This document shows, one piece after another, positions 25,544-35,837 of a DNA stretch of 39,147 nt; the stretch's first letter is position 1; the number at the start of each line of letters is the position of its first letter. The stretch is taken from assembly GCA_009781855.1 (NCBI GenBank), contig WQUY01000016.1:1-39147 (forward strand), given 5' to 3'. The notes under the pieces were generated by a model that saw nothing but the letters and a program-made list of their open reading frames with translations, searched no databases and had not been told where the DNA came from. The DNA comes from Oscillospiraceae bacterium. Lineage in GTDB: Bacteria > Bacillota > Clostridia > Oscillospirales > Oscillospiraceae. Position numbers and translations under genes: made by a program.

Positions 25544-28500
25544 TTAAAGTGCATTCCCTGAGCCTATCAGTATCGAAAGATCTATATCCTCATTGACAAC
25601 ATCGTCCTGTCCGGTAACTTCTCCAAAAGCGCCCTCCGGTTTGTCGATATCACTGTCAAACCTTCGGTATATCGATAGCCCACTTCCCGCAGGAACAAGT
25701 TTACCGATAATGACATTTTCTTTTAGGCCTACAAGCCGGTCTACCTTGCCTTTTATGGCTGCTTCAGTCAGAACTTTTGTTGTTTCTTGGAATGAGGCTG
25801 CCGACAGGAATGATTCAGTCGCCAAAGACGCTTTGGTGATACCCATCAGAAGCGGAGAACTCACTGCCAAACGCAGCTCTGACTCACCTTTTTCGATTCT
25901 GTCGGATATCGCTTGATTTGCCAACTTGAAATCATTCAAATCAACGGTTGTGCCGGATAACAGCTCAGTGTCGCCACCCTCTTCAACTCTGACTTTGCGC
26001 ATCATCTGACGCACAATGACTTCAATGTGCTTGTCATTGATATCAACACCCTGTTGACGGTAAACTCTCTGAACTTCTGAAATCAGGTATGACTGGGTTT
26101 CGGACTTTCCGAGTATGCGCATGACATCATGAGGATTAAGCGCACCCTCAGTCAACTTGGTACCCGCCATAACGATATCACCGCTCTTGACTCTTATACC
26201 GGCAGAGTATGGGGTTTGGTAAACTTTCGTTTCACCGCCTTCAGAGTGGGAAACACTTATTGCAACGAAAGCATTCTTGCGCGTTTCTTCGATTTCGACC
26301 TTGCCGTCAAGCTCTGATAAAATCGCCATTTTCTTTGGTTTACGGGCTTCAAACAGCTCCTCAACACGCGGAAGACCTTGGGTAATATCGTCACCCGCAA
26401 TACCTCCGGTGTGGAACGTTCTCATCGTAAGCTGTGTGCCCGGCTCACCAATCGACTGGGCGGCAATAACACCTACAGCTTCACCTATTGAGACAGTTCC
26501 GCCAGTCGCAAGGTTCACACCGTAACATCTGGCGCAGATGCCGCTTTTTGATTCACAATCCATGACCGTTCGGATTTTCAAAGATGTAATGCCGTGTTCC
26601 AGCAACACGGCTGCATCAGCAGCGCTCAGCATATGTGATTTTTCGAACAGCAACTCCCCTGTTTTTTCGTCAATAACGTCATCTGTTGGGAAGCGTCCAT
26701 GTATCACCTCAGCAAAAGTCTCAATCAGGCTTCCGCTCTCCACTACCTCATGCACGACGATTCCGTCAGTGGTGCCACAGTCATTCTCGCGCACAATAAC
26801 ATCTTGAGAAACATCGACAAGTCGTCTGGTCAGATAACCTGAGTCAGCAGTCCTTAGCGCCGTATCGGCAAGACCTTTACGCGCACCTCTGGAAGATACG
26901 AAGTATTCCAGAACTGTCAAACCCTCGCGGAAATTCGCTTTGATTGGAATCTCAATGGTTCGTCCGGCTGTATTGGCCATAAGTCCGCGCATACCCGCAA
27001 GCTGTCTGATCTGGTTCATACTTCCACGAGCGCCGGAGTTCGCCATCATATAAACGGGGTTGTATTCGTTGAGCGTATCTGTCAATTCATCGGTGACCGC
27101 TTTCGTGGTTTTTTCCCACTCTCTAACAACCAGGCGGTATCTTTCATCATCAGTTATAAACCCACGTCTATACTGTTTTTCGATGTCGATAACTTTCTTT
27201 TCGGTCTCTCTAATCAGTGGCCATTTTTTGTCAGGCACGGTCATATCTGCAATCGAAATCGTAATTGCACCTTGTGTTGAGAATTTGAATCCAAGCGCTT
27301 TAATCTTGTCAAGCACAGAGGCCGATCTGGTGAAACCATGTCGGGCAATGCATTGCTCAATAATCTTTGTCAAGTCATTCTTTGCGGTTCTAAAGTTGAT
27401 TTCATATTCAAACATATGCTCGGGATTGGTGCGATCAACAAATCCCAAATCTTGTGGGATGGGTTCATTAAATATGATTCTGCCTACCGTTGTTTTAATG
27501 ATTTTGCTCTCTTCAATGCCACCGATAAGTTTTGTGACACGAACGCTTATAGGGGCATGTATCCCAACATCTCCGCATTGATAAGCGATAAGCGCCTCTT
27601 CCGGTGAAACGAAAGCTTTGTTGGCTCCCTGCTCATCCTCACGCAGGAACGTGAGGTAATATGCACCCAGAATCATGTCATGTGTAGGCACGGTAACAGG
27701 TTGTCCATCTTTCGGGTGCAGCAGGTTGTTTGCCGACAACATGAGTATTCTGGCCTCTGCTTGAGCTTCCGCAGATAGCGGAACATGTATCGCCATTTGG
27801 TCGCCGTCAAAGTCGGCGTTGTATGCGGTACAGACAAGCGGATGCAGTTTGAGCGCACGGCCTTCGACCAAAATGGGTTCAAATGCCTGAATACCCAATC
27901 TATGGAGCGTCGGTGCACGGTTGAGCAACACCGGATGTTCTTTGATTACTACTTCAAGGGCATCCCAAACCTCAGTAAGCCCCTTGTCAACCATTTTCTT
28001 CGCATTTTTGATATTGTTGGAAACACCGTCTTCAACAAGCTTTTTCATAACGAAAGGTCGGAAAAGTTCTATGGCCATTTCCTTTGGCACGCCGCATTGA
28101 TATAGCTTCAGTTCCGGGCCGACAACGATAACCGAGCGTCCCGAATAGTCAACGCGTTTGCCCAGAAGGTTTTGCCTAAAGCGTCCTTGCTTACCTTTGA
28201 GCATATCCGAGAGTGATTTAAGCGCTCTGGAGTTGGCTCCGGTTACAGCCCTGCCCCTTCTTCCGTTGTCTATGAGCGCATCAACAGCTTCCTGAAGCAT
28301 ACGCTTCTCGTTTCTGACGATGATGTCAGGCGCGTGGAGCTGCATCAGGCGCTTGAGTCGGTTATTGCGGTTTATAACACGGCGATAAAGATCGTTAAGA
28401 TCAGAGGTTGCAAAGCGCCCGCCGTCAAGCTGTACCATTGGACGAATCTCCGGCGGTATCACAGGAAGGACATTGATAATCATCCAGGTCGGGTCATTAC

Positions 28501-29155
28501 CTGATTGACGAAAAGCTTCCACCACTTCAAGTCTTTTGACCAACTTTGCCTTTTTTTGACCGGATGCCTCACGAGCTTCCACTTTAAGCTGTTCTGAGAA
28601 TTTTTCTATGTCAATATCTGCAAGAAGATCTCTAATCGCTTCTGCGCCCATTCCGGCTCTGAAATCATCTTCATATTTCTCGCGCATTTCACGATATTCT
28701 TTTTCTGTCAGAATTTGGTTTTTACGCAACGGTGTATCACCTGGATCGATAACAATGTATGTTGCAAAGTACAATACTTTTTCCAGAATTCTTGGAGTCA
28801 AATCTAAAAGCAGACCCATGCGCGATGGGATTCCTTTAAAGTACCAAATATGGGAAACAGGCGCCGCAAGCTCTATGTGACCCATACGCTCACGGCGAAC
28901 ATTTGATTTTGTGACCTCAACACCACAGCGGTCGCAAACCTTGCCTTTATAGCGGATTTTCTTAAACTTACCGCAATGGCATTCCCAATCCTTGGTTGGT
29001 CCAAATATCTTTTCACAGAACAGACCATCACGCTCCGGTTTGAGCGTCCTGTAGTTGATGGTCTCAGGTTTCTTTACTTCGCCATTTGACCAACTTTTTA
29101 TCATTTCTGGTGAAGCAAGCCCTATTTGCATTGCCTCAAAAGGTAAGAAGCCCAT
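25544..29155 (-). CDS. rpoC: RNA polymerase subunit beta'
   Basis: A 1203-residue catalytic subunit. The N-terminal zinc ribbon is CHCGKF...CDRC, the clamp and rudder region follows, the active-site loop is [10 protein letters not shown] (Mg-chelating aspartates), and the second zinc site is near [13 protein letters not shown]. The bridge-helix/trigger-loop area includes [17 protein letters not shown] and [12 protein letters not shown]. It is full length for Bacillota (about 1200), with no large lineage insert. The ATG overlaps the rpoB stop by one base (TAATG), so translation is coupled and subunit stoichiometry is maintained. Confidence 0.99.
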   Translation of the reverse strand: MGFLPFEAMQIGLASPEMIKSWSNGEVKKPETINYRTLKPERDGLFCEKIFGPTKDWECHCGKFKKIRYKGKVCDRCGVEVTKSNVRRERMGHIELAAPVSHIWYFKGIPSRMGLLLDLTPRILEKVLYFATYIVIDPGDTPLRKNQILTEKEYREMREKYEDDFRAGMGAEAIRDLLADIDIEKFSEQLKVEAREASGQKKAKLVKRLEVVEAFRQSGNDPTWMIINVLPVIPPEIRPMVQLDGGRFATSDLNDLYRRVINRNNRLKRLMQLHAPDIIVRNEKRMLQEAVDALIDNGRRGRAVTGANSRALKSLSDMLKGKQGRFRQNLLGKRVDYSGRSVIVVGPELKLYQCGVPKEMAIELFRPFVMKKLVEDGVSNNIKNAKKMVDKGLTEVWDALEVVIKEHPVLLNRAPTLHRLGIQAFEPILVEGRALKLHPLVCTAYNADFDGDQMAIHVPLSAEAQAEARILMLSANNLLHPKDGQPVTVPTHDMILGAYYLTFLREDEQGANKAFVSPEEALIAYQCGDVGIHAPISVRVTKLIGGIEESKIIKTTVGRIIFNEPIPQDLGFVDRTNPEHMFEYEINFRTAKNDLTKIIEQCIARHGFTRSASVLDKIKALGFKFSTQGAITISIADMTVPDKKWPLIRETEKKVIDIEKQYRRGFITDDERYRLVVREWEKTTKAVTDELTDTLNEYNPVYMMANSGARGSMNQIRQLAGMRGLMANTAGRTIEIPIKANFREGLTVLEYFVSSRGARKGLADTALRTADSGYLTRRLVDVSQDVIVRENDCGTTDGIVVHEVVESGSLIETFAEVIHGRFPTDDVIDEKTGELLFEKSHMLSAADAAVLLEHGITSLKIRTVMDCESKSGICARCYGVNLATGGTVSIGEAVGVIAAQSIGEPGTQLTMRTFHTGGIAGDDITQGLPRVEELFEARKPKKMAILSELDGKVEIEETRKNAFVAISVSHSEGGETKVYQTPYSAGIRVKSGDIVMAGTKLTEGALNPHDVMRILGKSETQSYLISEVQRVYRQQGVDINDKHIEVIVRQMMRKVRVEEGGDTELLSGTTVDLNDFKLANQAISDRIEKGESELRLAVSSPLLMGITKASLATESFLSAASFQETTKVLTEAAIKGKVDRLVGLKENVIIGKLVPAGSGLSIYRRFDSDIDKPEGAFGEVTGQDDVVNEDIDLSILIGSGNAL

Positions 29156-32100
29156 TATTCGCTTTCCTCCTTTACAAAACTTTCATCAGGGTTTTCGAGT
29201 TCAAAATCGTCATCAAACACGTCATCAGGCAATGGAATGTCCTCGTCTTCGTCTTCTTCTAGCGTTCCACTTTCTTCAGGGAACAGTGCCTCCTGCTCTT
29301 CGCCATCTTCAATGTGATATCCTTGAGCCTCAAACTCACCTTCATCACCTTTGAAAATGCTTCGGTTGTCGCGAACATCAGCATCATCGCCATCATCACC
29401 TCGAAGCTCGACTTTGTTTCCGTCTTCATCCAAAACACGTACATCCAAACAAAGCGATTGCAGTTCTTTAACAAGAACTTTAAATGACTCCGGCACACCA
29501 GGTTTGGGTATATTATGTCCTTTTACAATGGCTTCATACGTCCTGACTCTGCCGGTGACGTCGTCAGACTTGACCGTCAATATCTCTTGCAAGGTATATG
29601 CCGCACCGTATGCTTCAAGAGCCCAAACTTCCATTTCTCCGAAACGCTGCCCACCAAACTGGGCTTTTCCTCCGAGGGGCTGCTGTGTTACCAGGCTGTA
29701 TGGGCCTGTCGAACGCGCATGGATTTTATCATCCACCAGATGGTGCAACTTCAAAAAGTAAACATAACCGACAGTTACCGGGTTATCAAACTCTTCGCCG
29801 GTGCGCCCGTCATACAAAACGCTCTTGCCGTCCTCACGAAGTCCTGCAAATTTTAGGGTGTCCCAAATATCCTGCTCGTTTGCACCATTGAATATTGGTG
29901 TTGCAACTTTCCAGCCCAATGTCTTGGCAGCGTAGCCAAGGTGAACCTCAAGAACCTGGCCAATGTTCATTCGAGAAGGAACACCAAGTGGGTTGAGTAC
30001 GATGTCAAGCGGCGTGCCGTCTGGCATATAAGGCATGTCCTCTTTGGGCAAAATTCGAGAGACAACGCCTTTGTTTCCGTGGCGTCCTGCCATCTTGTCA
30101 CCAACGCTGATTTTACGTTTATGCGCAACATAACAGCGGACGACCATGTTCACTCCAGGGTTGAGTTCATCGCCATTTTCGCGTGTAAAGACTTTTACAT
30201 CAACTACGATACCACTTTCACCATGCGGAACTTTTAGCGATGTATCTCTGACTTCTCTTGCCTTTTCTCCGAAAATAGCACGCAGGAGGCGTTCTTCCGC
30301 CGTCAGGTCGGTTTCACCTTTCGGGGTCACCTTTCCAACCAGAATGTCTCCGGCCTGTACCTCGGCACCAACACTGATGATGCCTCTTTCATCCAGATAC
30401 CGCAGAGCATCTTCACCAACACCCGGGATATCTCGCGTGATTTCTTCCGGGCCTAGCTTTGTGTCTCGGGCATCAATTTCATGCTCTTCGATATGGATAG
30501 ATGTAAAAACATCGTCCATAGCCAGTCGCTCATTGATCAGAATCGCATCCTCATAGTTGTAGCCTTCCCACGTCATAAAGCCAACAAGGATATTTTTTCC
30601 GAGTGAAATCTCACCTTCACAGGTAGACGGGCCGTCAGCAATTATCTCACCTTTGTGTACGCGGTGTCCGACATTTACAATCGGGCGCTGATTCGTGCAA
30701 GTGCCTTGGTTGCTTCGCGCAAATTTGGTCAGAAAATGATCAACCAAGCCCAAACTGTCGTATTTTACGGATATGCGCGTGGAGGAAACATAGGTGATCA
30801 CCCCATCATCCTGCGCTGAAAGCACAACTGTTGAGTCTACTGCACATTTATGCTCAATGCCGGTTGCAACTATAGGTGCCTCAGGCATCAGTAGCGGCAC
30901 GGCCTGCCTCTGCATGTTTGCGCCCATGAGCGCCCTGTTTGCATCGTCGTTTTCAAGAAATGGAATCATGGCTGTAGCGATTGAAACCATCATGGCCGGA
31001 GATATATCAACAAAGTCGATTCTGTCACGGTTTACTTCCATAATCTCGTCGCGATAACGACAGGTTATACGCTCATTGAGCAGACAGCCATTTTCATCAA
31101 CAGGTTCAGTGGCTTGCGCTATGATGTATTGATCTTCCATATCGGCAGTCAAGTATACGATTTCGTCTGTAACCCGATGTGTCTCTTTATCTACCTTGCG
31201 GAATGGAGCAATCATGAATCCATATTCGTTGACACGCGCATAGGATGCCAAATAGGATATCAGACCGATATTTGGACCTTCCGGCGTTTCGATAGGACAC
31301 ATGCGGCCATAGTGACTGTAGTGAACGTCACGCACATCAAAGCTTGCACGCTCCCGGGAAAGCCCTCCCGGCCCCAGTGCCGAAAGTCTGCGCTTGTGCG
31401 TCAGTTCTGCAAGTGGGTTCGTCTGATCCATAAATTGTGAAAGCGGAGACGACCCGAAAAATTCTTTTATTGCAGCAGTCACCGGTCGTATATTAATGAG
31501 TGACTGCGGAGTGATGATGTCTAAATCCTGGAGCGTCATGCGTTCGCGGATTACACGCTCCATTCGGGAAAAGCCGACTCTGAACTGATTTTGAAGCAGC
31601 TCTCCAACACTGCGCATACGCCTGTTGCCAAGATGGTCTATATCGTCCGGCTCACCTATGCCATGTGCAATACATCCCAGATAGTTGACTGATGCGAATA
31701 TATCGTCTGGAATGAGGTGTTTGGGTATGAGGTTGTCGATGTTTTCCAATATTGCATCTTTGAGGGCTTCTTCATCACCACCGCATTGGTCAATGAGTTC
31801 ACGAAGGACAATAAAACGCACCCGCTCTTTGATGCCCAGTTCAAGTGGGTCAAAGTTAACAAATCCGTCCATCCTGACCATACCATTGGCAAAGACCTTG
31901 ACCTCACGTCCGTCTACATGCACATATGCATCATTTACACCACGGGCATCAAGCTCTTCAGCTCTGGCACGTGTCAAACGTTCACCCGCCTCGGCGATGA
32001 TTTCTCCAGACATTGGGTCTGCAACCGGCTGTGCCAGAACTTGACCTGAAAGCCTTGGCCAAATCGCCAGCTTTTTGTTGAACTTATAACGTCCTACTGT

Positions 32101-32958
32101 AGAAATATCATATCTGCGCGAGTCAAAGAACAGGTTATTTAGCAATGTCTGCGCACTGTCTACCGTAGGTGGATCGCCCGGACGCAGTCTTTTATATAGC
32201 TCGATTAGCGCTTCATCACTGGTGCGGCAAGTGTCTTTTTCAAGAGTTGCGATGATGCGTTCATCGTTGCCGAAAATCTCTTTGAGCTGTTCGCTTGTTT
32301 CAGCTCCATTTTCAGCGCCTGATGCGGATAGCCTCGAGTACACATTGTCATTTTGCCTCCCCACGGCACGAAGCAGCCAAGTAATGGGCAGTTTTCTATT
32401 CTTATCTACTCTGACAAAAAAACCATCGGAAGCGTCGGTCTCATATTCGAGCCAAGCTCCTCTGTAAGGGATGAGTGTTGCGGAATAAACTGTAACAGCG
32501 GTTTTGAGGTCATTTTTACGCTCATAATAAACACTGGGTGAGCGGATGATCTGTGAAACAACAACACGCTCGGCACCATTAATGATGAATGTACCGGCGT
32601 TGGTCATTATTGGGAAATCACCCATGAAGATTTCCTGTTCTTTGATTTCCTCTGTTTCTTTGTTGCGAAGCCTTACGCTGACTTTAATGGGGGCAGCGTA
32701 TGTGGCGTCGCGAGCTTTACATTCCTCAACAGAGTACTTGGGGTTTTCATTCATGTTGAAGTCGATAAAAGATAACTCAAGACTCCCTGAGTGGTCTGTA
32801 ATCGCTGCAACGTCGCGGAACACTTCTCGGAGTCCTGTTTCAAGGAACCAATTGTAGGAATGCTTCTGGACCTCCAGAAGATTTGGCATTTCTTGGACTT
32901 CGTCGGTTTTTGCATAACTTTTGCGTAAGGTCTTGCCATATACCACGTCTTTAGGCAT
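29155..32958 (-). CDS. rpoB: RNA polymerase subunit beta
   Basis: A 1267-residue subunit forming the other half of the catalytic cleft. The rifampicin pocket reads [13 protein letters not shown] then [14 protein letters not shown]; the position of E. coli Q510 is proline, the other contact residues (D516, H526, S531 equivalents) are unchanged. [21 protein letters not shown] and the C-terminal [10 protein letters not shown] block are intact. An acidic tail of 81 residues (36 D/E, 4 K/R) follows the conserved end. The ATG at 32958 is chosen over a GTG at 32967 because AGGAG is eight bases before it. No rplJ/rplL precede it. Confidence 0.99.
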   Translation of the reverse strand: MPKDVVYGKTLRKSYAKTDEVQEMPNLLEVQKHSYNWFLETGLREVFRDVAAITDHSGSLELSFIDFNMNENPKYSVEECKARDATYAAPIKVSVRLRNKETEEIKEQEIFMGDFPIMTNAGTFIINGAERVVVSQIIRSPSVYYERKNDLKTAVTVYSATLIPYRGAWLEYETDASDGFFVRVDKNRKLPITWLLRAVGRQNDNVYSRLSASGAENGAETSEQLKEIFGNDERIIATLEKDTCRTSDEALIELYKRLRPGDPPTVDSAQTLLNNLFFDSRRYDISTVGRYKFNKKLAIWPRLSGQVLAQPVADPMSGEIIAEAGERLTRARAEELDARGVNDAYVHVDGREVKVFANGMVRMDGFVNFDPLELGIKERVRFIVLRELIDQCGGDEEALKDAILENIDNLIPKHLIPDDIFASVNYLGCIAHGIGEPDDIDHLGNRRMRSVGELLQNQFRVGFSRMERVIRERMTLQDLDIITPQSLINIRPVTAAIKEFFGSSPLSQFMDQTNPLAELTHKRRLSALGPGGLSRERASFDVRDVHYSHYGRMCPIETPEGPNIGLISYLASYARVNEYGFMIAPFRKVDKETHRVTDEIVYLTADMEDQYIIAQATEPVDENGCLLNERITCRYRDEIMEVNRDRIDFVDISPAMMVSIATAMIPFLENDDANRALMGANMQRQAVPLLMPEAPIVATGIEHKCAVDSTVVLSAQDDGVITYVSSTRISVKYDSLGLVDHFLTKFARSNQGTCTNQRPIVNVGHRVHKGEIIADGPSTCEGEISLGKNILVGFMTWEGYNYEDAILINERLAMDDVFTSIHIEEHEIDARDTKLGPEEITRDIPGVGEDALRYLDERGIISVGAEVQAGDILVGKVTPKGETDLTAEERLLRAIFGEKAREVRDTSLKVPHGESGIVVDVKVFTRENGDELNPGVNMVVRCYVAHKRKISVGDKMAGRHGNKGVVSRILPKEDMPYMPDGTPLDIVLNPLGVPSRMNIGQVLEVHLGYAAKTLGWKVATPIFNGANEQDIWDTLKFAGLREDGKSVLYDGRTGEEFDNPVTVGYVYFLKLHHLVDDKIHARSTGPYSLVTQQPLGGKAQFGGQRFGEMEVWALEAYGAAYTLQEILTVKSDDVTGRVRTYEAIVKGHNIPKPGVPESFKVLVKELQSLCLDVRVLDEDGNKVELRGDDGDDADVRDNRSIFKGDEGEFEAQGYHIEDGEEQEALFPEESGTLEEDEDEDIPLPDDVFDDDFELENPDESFVKEESE

Positions 32959-33048
32959 CTGCTTCACTCCTATATTTATCTAAATTATATAACTTTCAGC
33001 TAGTTGCGACACACGCGGCAATGTTGTTACGTTTCCACTTCCCTAGTA

Positions 33049-33077
33049 TTGACAACTTGCAAATGAGGTGTTAGAAT
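33049..33077 (+). promoter_or_regulatory. Plus-strand promoter facing the rpoB promoter
   Basis: TTGACA (33049-33054), exactly 17 bases, TAGAAT (33072-33077). No plus-strand protein gene follows closely; the next strong signal is an intrinsic terminator at 33194-33219. Predicted start near 33084. Confidence 0.7.
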
Positions 33078-33126
33078 ACCCCCAATGGGGATGTTATGCT
33101 CCTCGCATGCGCGCATGCAACGACCC

Positions 33127-33154
33127 ATTTTACCATGAAAATACGGTTTGTCAA
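33127..33154 (-). promoter_or_regulatory. rpoBC promoter
   Basis: TTGACA (33149-33154), 16-base spacer, TAAAAT (33127-33132) on the minus strand. Start near 33120 gives a leader of about 160 nt to the rpoB ATG. The leader carries the palindrome at 33105-33118 and a CCCC/GGGG hairpin. Confidence 0.75.
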
Positions 33155-33193
33155 GTAGTTTTTTACTGTTTTCCGTTTTTTCTATTTTTTCTC

Positions 33194-33219
33194 AGAAACA
33201 GATACTGTTTCTTTTTTTT
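33194..33219 (+). terminator. Strong intrinsic terminator on the plus strand
   Basis: AGAAACAG-ATA-CTGTTTCT is a perfect 8-bp stem followed by seven T. The minus strand has no T-run after the stem, so it serves plus-strand transcription only, where the sole promoter upstream is at 33049-33077. Confidence 0.8.
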
Positions 33220-33256
33220 ATGCAAAAATCCCCGAGCATAGTGCCGAGCACATAAT

Positions 33257-33479
33257 AAAAGGTATTAACCCCAGGGCAGACCCCTGGATCCCGCACTTCG
33301 TGCGTGTTGCGCGGCAAAGACCGCGCTGTTTTGAACCTTGTGATATCTGCGCTCGTTCGGTCATGACCGAGCTTGGCTCGGTCGCGACGCTCTCTTCGCT
33401 TGATTATCCTTGCGAAATCTGCGCTCGTTCGGTCATGACCGAGCTTGGCTCGGTCGCGACGCTCTCTTCGCTTGATTAT
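33257..33479 (+). repeat. Interspersed hairpin-rich repeat, copy B, with 72-bp tandem duplication
   Basis: Same element as 2011-2163 but in opposite orientation. Hairpins in order: CCAGGG/CCCTGG (33271-33287), CGCAC/GTGCG (33292-33304), GCGCGG/CCGCGC (33309-33326), and ACCGAGC/GCTCGGT (33366-33382). The last part, 33336-33407, is repeated directly at 33408-33479 with two differences. The frame MRVARQRPRCFEPC through it repeats the 24-residue unit (CARSVMTELGSVATLSSLDY) and is regarded as spurious. Confidence 0.88.
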
Positions 33480-33499
33480 AAATTAGTCCATTAATCGTA

Positions 33500-33528
33500 T
33501 TGTTGTTGCGCTAAAAACGAAGTATACT
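33500..33528 (+). promoter_or_regulatory. Possible promoter of the histidine kinase gene
   Basis: TTGTTG (33500-33505), 17 bases, TATACT (33523-33528). The -10 is good, the -35 weak. The start codon lies 45 bp further, with only a modest GAAAGTG ribosome binding site. Confidence 0.45.
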
Positions 33529-33572
33529 ATCGTCGGCAAGTTAAATCGAAGGCGGTCGCTGAAAGTGATATC

Positions 33573-35747
33573 ATGATGGAGCAAAAACTCAAAGCCATGC
33601 TTGATGCATCACCTGTCTTATGTGCAATATTTGATGATAACTTCAACATTACAGATGTCAATCAAGAAGCAGCAAATATGCTAAAATTAGCTCACAAGCG
33701 CGATTATATCGAAAGATTCTTCGACCTTTCACCGGAATATCAGCCGGACGGAATGCGTTCACGTGAAAAAGCACCAATAATTATCCGCAATGTCCTCCAA
33801 ACCGGGCATGGATTTGTGCCTGAATGGATGCACATAACTACAGATGGCGAATACATCCCTGTCGAGGTACATCTCAAACGCGTCAAACTTGGCGGTAAGT
33901 TTGTCGTAATCGTCTATGCCCGGGATTTGCGCATGGAACGAGAAATGCTCGCCAAACTGGAAGCCGCGATCAGCAAAGAACAAACCGCCAATAATGCAAA
34001 AACGAAGTTTCTTTCAAATATGAGCCACGAGATACGCACCCCCATGAACTCAATTCTTGGCATTGCAGAGCTTCAATTGCAAAAGGACATACACCCTCCT
34101 GAAACCGAAGAGGCTTTTACCAGAATTCATAATTCCTCAAGTTTGCTGCTCAAAATCATTAACGATATACTCGACCTTTCTAAAGTCGAAGCAGGAAAGC
34201 TTGAAATCGTGCCCGCACCATATGATACAACAAGTCTTATTGTCGATACAGTACAGCTGAATCTGATGAATATCGGAAGCAAAAATATAGATTTTTCATT
34301 GCATGTTGATGAGCATCTACCAAAGAGTCTCATTGGCGATGAGATTCGTGTCAAGCAAGTTTTAAACAATATACTTTCCAACGCTTTCAAGTATACTTTG
34401 GAAGGGGTTGTCACCTTATCAATATCATCTGAACATCGGGCAAACACTGATGATATAACGCTAATTTTTATTGTGCGCGATACCGGCCAAGGCATGACGA
34501 AAAAGCAACGCAACGAGCTCTTTGTTACATTCAAACGCTTTAATTTGAAGCGCAATCGCTCTATCGAGGGCAGCGGTTTGGGGTTGACCATAGCTCATGA
34601 ACTCATACAAATGATGGATGGAGACATCACCGTTGAAAGCCAGCCTAAAAAAGGCAGCACATTCACCATCCGCCTGCCCCAGCGAAAAAATACGGATCAT
34701 GTTTTAGGCCCGGTTGTCACTGCGAGCCTACAAGACCTTGAAGACACACAAAAGTCGCTAAAAAAGATTTCCAAATTAAACCGTGAACCTATGCCCTACG
34801 GCCGTGTGCTTGTCGTTGACGATGTGGAGTCTAATTTATATGTTGCTAAAGGCTTTTTAATGCCCTATAAAATCGCAGTGGAGACTGCTGACAGCGGCGC
34901 TCAAGCGATTGCAAAAATTGAGGCAAATCAAGCATACGACATTATATTTATGGATCATATGATGCCTGATATGGATGGTATTGAAACAACAAAAAAGATA
35001 CGCGAACTGGGTTACAAACATCCTATTGTGGCTTTGACCGCAAATGCCCAGAGTGGGTTCGGTCAATTGTTTTTTGAAAATGATTTTTCTGGCTTTATAT
35101 CCAAACCTATTGACATATATCAGCTTGATCAATGTCTCATCCGCTTTATTCGCGATAAACAACCGCAGCAAGTGATTGAAAACGCAAGAAATAAGTCTGT
35201 TTACAAAAGCAGTATGGCTCAAAGTGAAGCCAACTTGCCGAATGCCTTAATTGAATCTTTTCTGCGAGATGCAAAAAGGACTGCGGAAATATTGCAAGAC
35301 ATAGTAATGCAAAGTGAAATAAGCCCGGATTCTTTAAAAACATTTATTGTTGTTACTCATGCCATAAAAAGTGCCTTACTCAATGTCCGAATGTCAGCAC
35401 TTTCTGTTTTGGCAGGCACTTTGGAGGCGGCCGGTCGCGAGGCAAAGTTAAATGTGGTTAAGGACGGTACACCAAAATTTCTGACATTGCTTTTTGAGGT
35501 AATCAATGATTTGGAAGCCAAACATGGCAGAAGCTGTACATATGAGGACAAGGATCCGGATTTCCTGCGTGAGCAGTTGCTTTTGATCAAAGAGGCTTGT
35601 AATCATTATGATATTGAGCAGGCCGACAACGCACTTGAAAGAGCAAGAACAATTGATTCCTCAGCTCAAACCGCTGCGCTTTTGGCGTCTATCTCGGATC
35701 ACTTGCTTTGCGGCGAGTTCGAGGAAGCCGCCGAACTTATAGGGTGA
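33573..35747 (+). CDS. Hybrid histidine kinase PAS-HisKA-HATPase-REC-HPt
   Basis: A 724-residue protein with no membrane segment, so probably a cytoplasmic sensor. A PAS domain (about 1-118, CAIFDDNFNITDVNQEAANML) is joined by a helix to HisKA with H152 in SHEIRTPMNSILG. HATPase_c follows with N-box NNILSNAFKY, RDTGQGM and GSGLGLTI. The REC domain (411-526) has D461 in MDHMMPDMDG and K511. The C-terminal HPt carries H596 in THAIKSALL. All phosphotransfer residues are present, giving a complete His-Asp-His relay within one chain. The next gene encodes a REC-HD-GYP protein, the likely final acceptor. The signal is unknown; a PAS ligand or cofactor is possible. Confidence 0.94.
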   Translation: MMEQKLKAMLDASPVLCAIFDDNFNITDVNQEAANMLKLAHKRDYIERFFDLSPEYQPDGMRSREKAPIIIRNVLQTGHGFVPEWMHITTDGEYIPVEVHLKRVKLGGKFVVIVYARDLRMEREMLAKLEAAISKEQTANNAKTKFLSNMSHEIRTPMNSILGIAELQLQKDIHPPETEEAFTRIHNSSSLLLKIINDILDLSKVEAGKLEIVPAPYDTTSLIVDTVQLNLMNIGSKNIDFSLHVDEHLPKSLIGDEIRVKQVLNNILSNAFKYTLEGVVTLSISSEHRANTDDITLIFIVRDTGQGMTKKQRNELFVTFKRFNLKRNRSIEGSGLGLTIAHELIQMMDGDITVESQPKKGSTFTIRLPQRKNTDHVLGPVVTASLQDLEDTQKSLKKISKLNREPMPYGRVLVVDDVESNLYVAKGFLMPYKIAVETADSGAQAIAKIEANQAYDIIFMDHMMPDMDGIETTKKIRELGYKHPIVALTANAQSGFGQLFFENDFSGFISKPIDIYQLDQCLIRFIRDKQPQQVIENARNKSVYKSSMAQSEANLPNALIESFLRDAKRTAEILQDIVMQSEISPDSLKTFIVVTHAIKSALLNVRMSALSVLAGTLEAAGREAKLNVVKDGTPKFLTLLFEVINDLEAKHGRSCTYEDKDPDFLREQLLLIKEACNHYDIEQADNALERARTIDSSAQTAALLASISDHLLCGEFEEAAELIG

Positions 35748-35837
35748 TGAGCGTAAATCCCTATCGCCTGACAGCAGCTCTTTTCGATGCTTTTCACTCC
35801 GTTTTCCTGTTCAAACGGTTATTCCTGAGGTGCAATC

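Larger units (their letters stand above)
33084..33219 (+). ncRNA. Candidate ~136-nt small RNA antisense to the rpoB promoter region
   Basis: The interval is framed by a near-consensus promoter and a strong Rho-independent terminator on the same strand and holds no convincing gene. A 15-codon frame from 33094 lacks a good ribosome binding site. Predicted folds are CCCC-AAT-GGGG at the 5' end, the 14-base palindrome GCATGCGCGCATGC (33105-33118), a U-rich single-stranded part, and the terminator hairpin. The first ~37 bases are complementary to the predicted 5' end of the rpoB mRNA, which starts near 33120 in the opposite direction. It does not resemble 6S RNA or another family that I know. Existence of the RNA is inference. 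Confidence 0.5.

Noticed and set aside
30146-30556. Long serine-rich plus-strand frames opposite rpoB, rpoC, fusA and topA
   Set aside because: They mirror strongly conserved minus-strand genes and have no start signals or recognisable domains.
33084-33219. 6S RNA or a riboswitch upstream of rpoB
   Set aside because: There is no long two-sided stem with a central bubble as in 6S RNA, and the transcript points away from rpoB, so it cannot be a leader riboswitch.
33300-33494. Plus-strand frame reading MRVARQRPRCFEPC with an internal 24-residue repeat
   Set aside because: The peptide repetition simply reflects the 72-bp DNA duplication in a hairpin-rich element.
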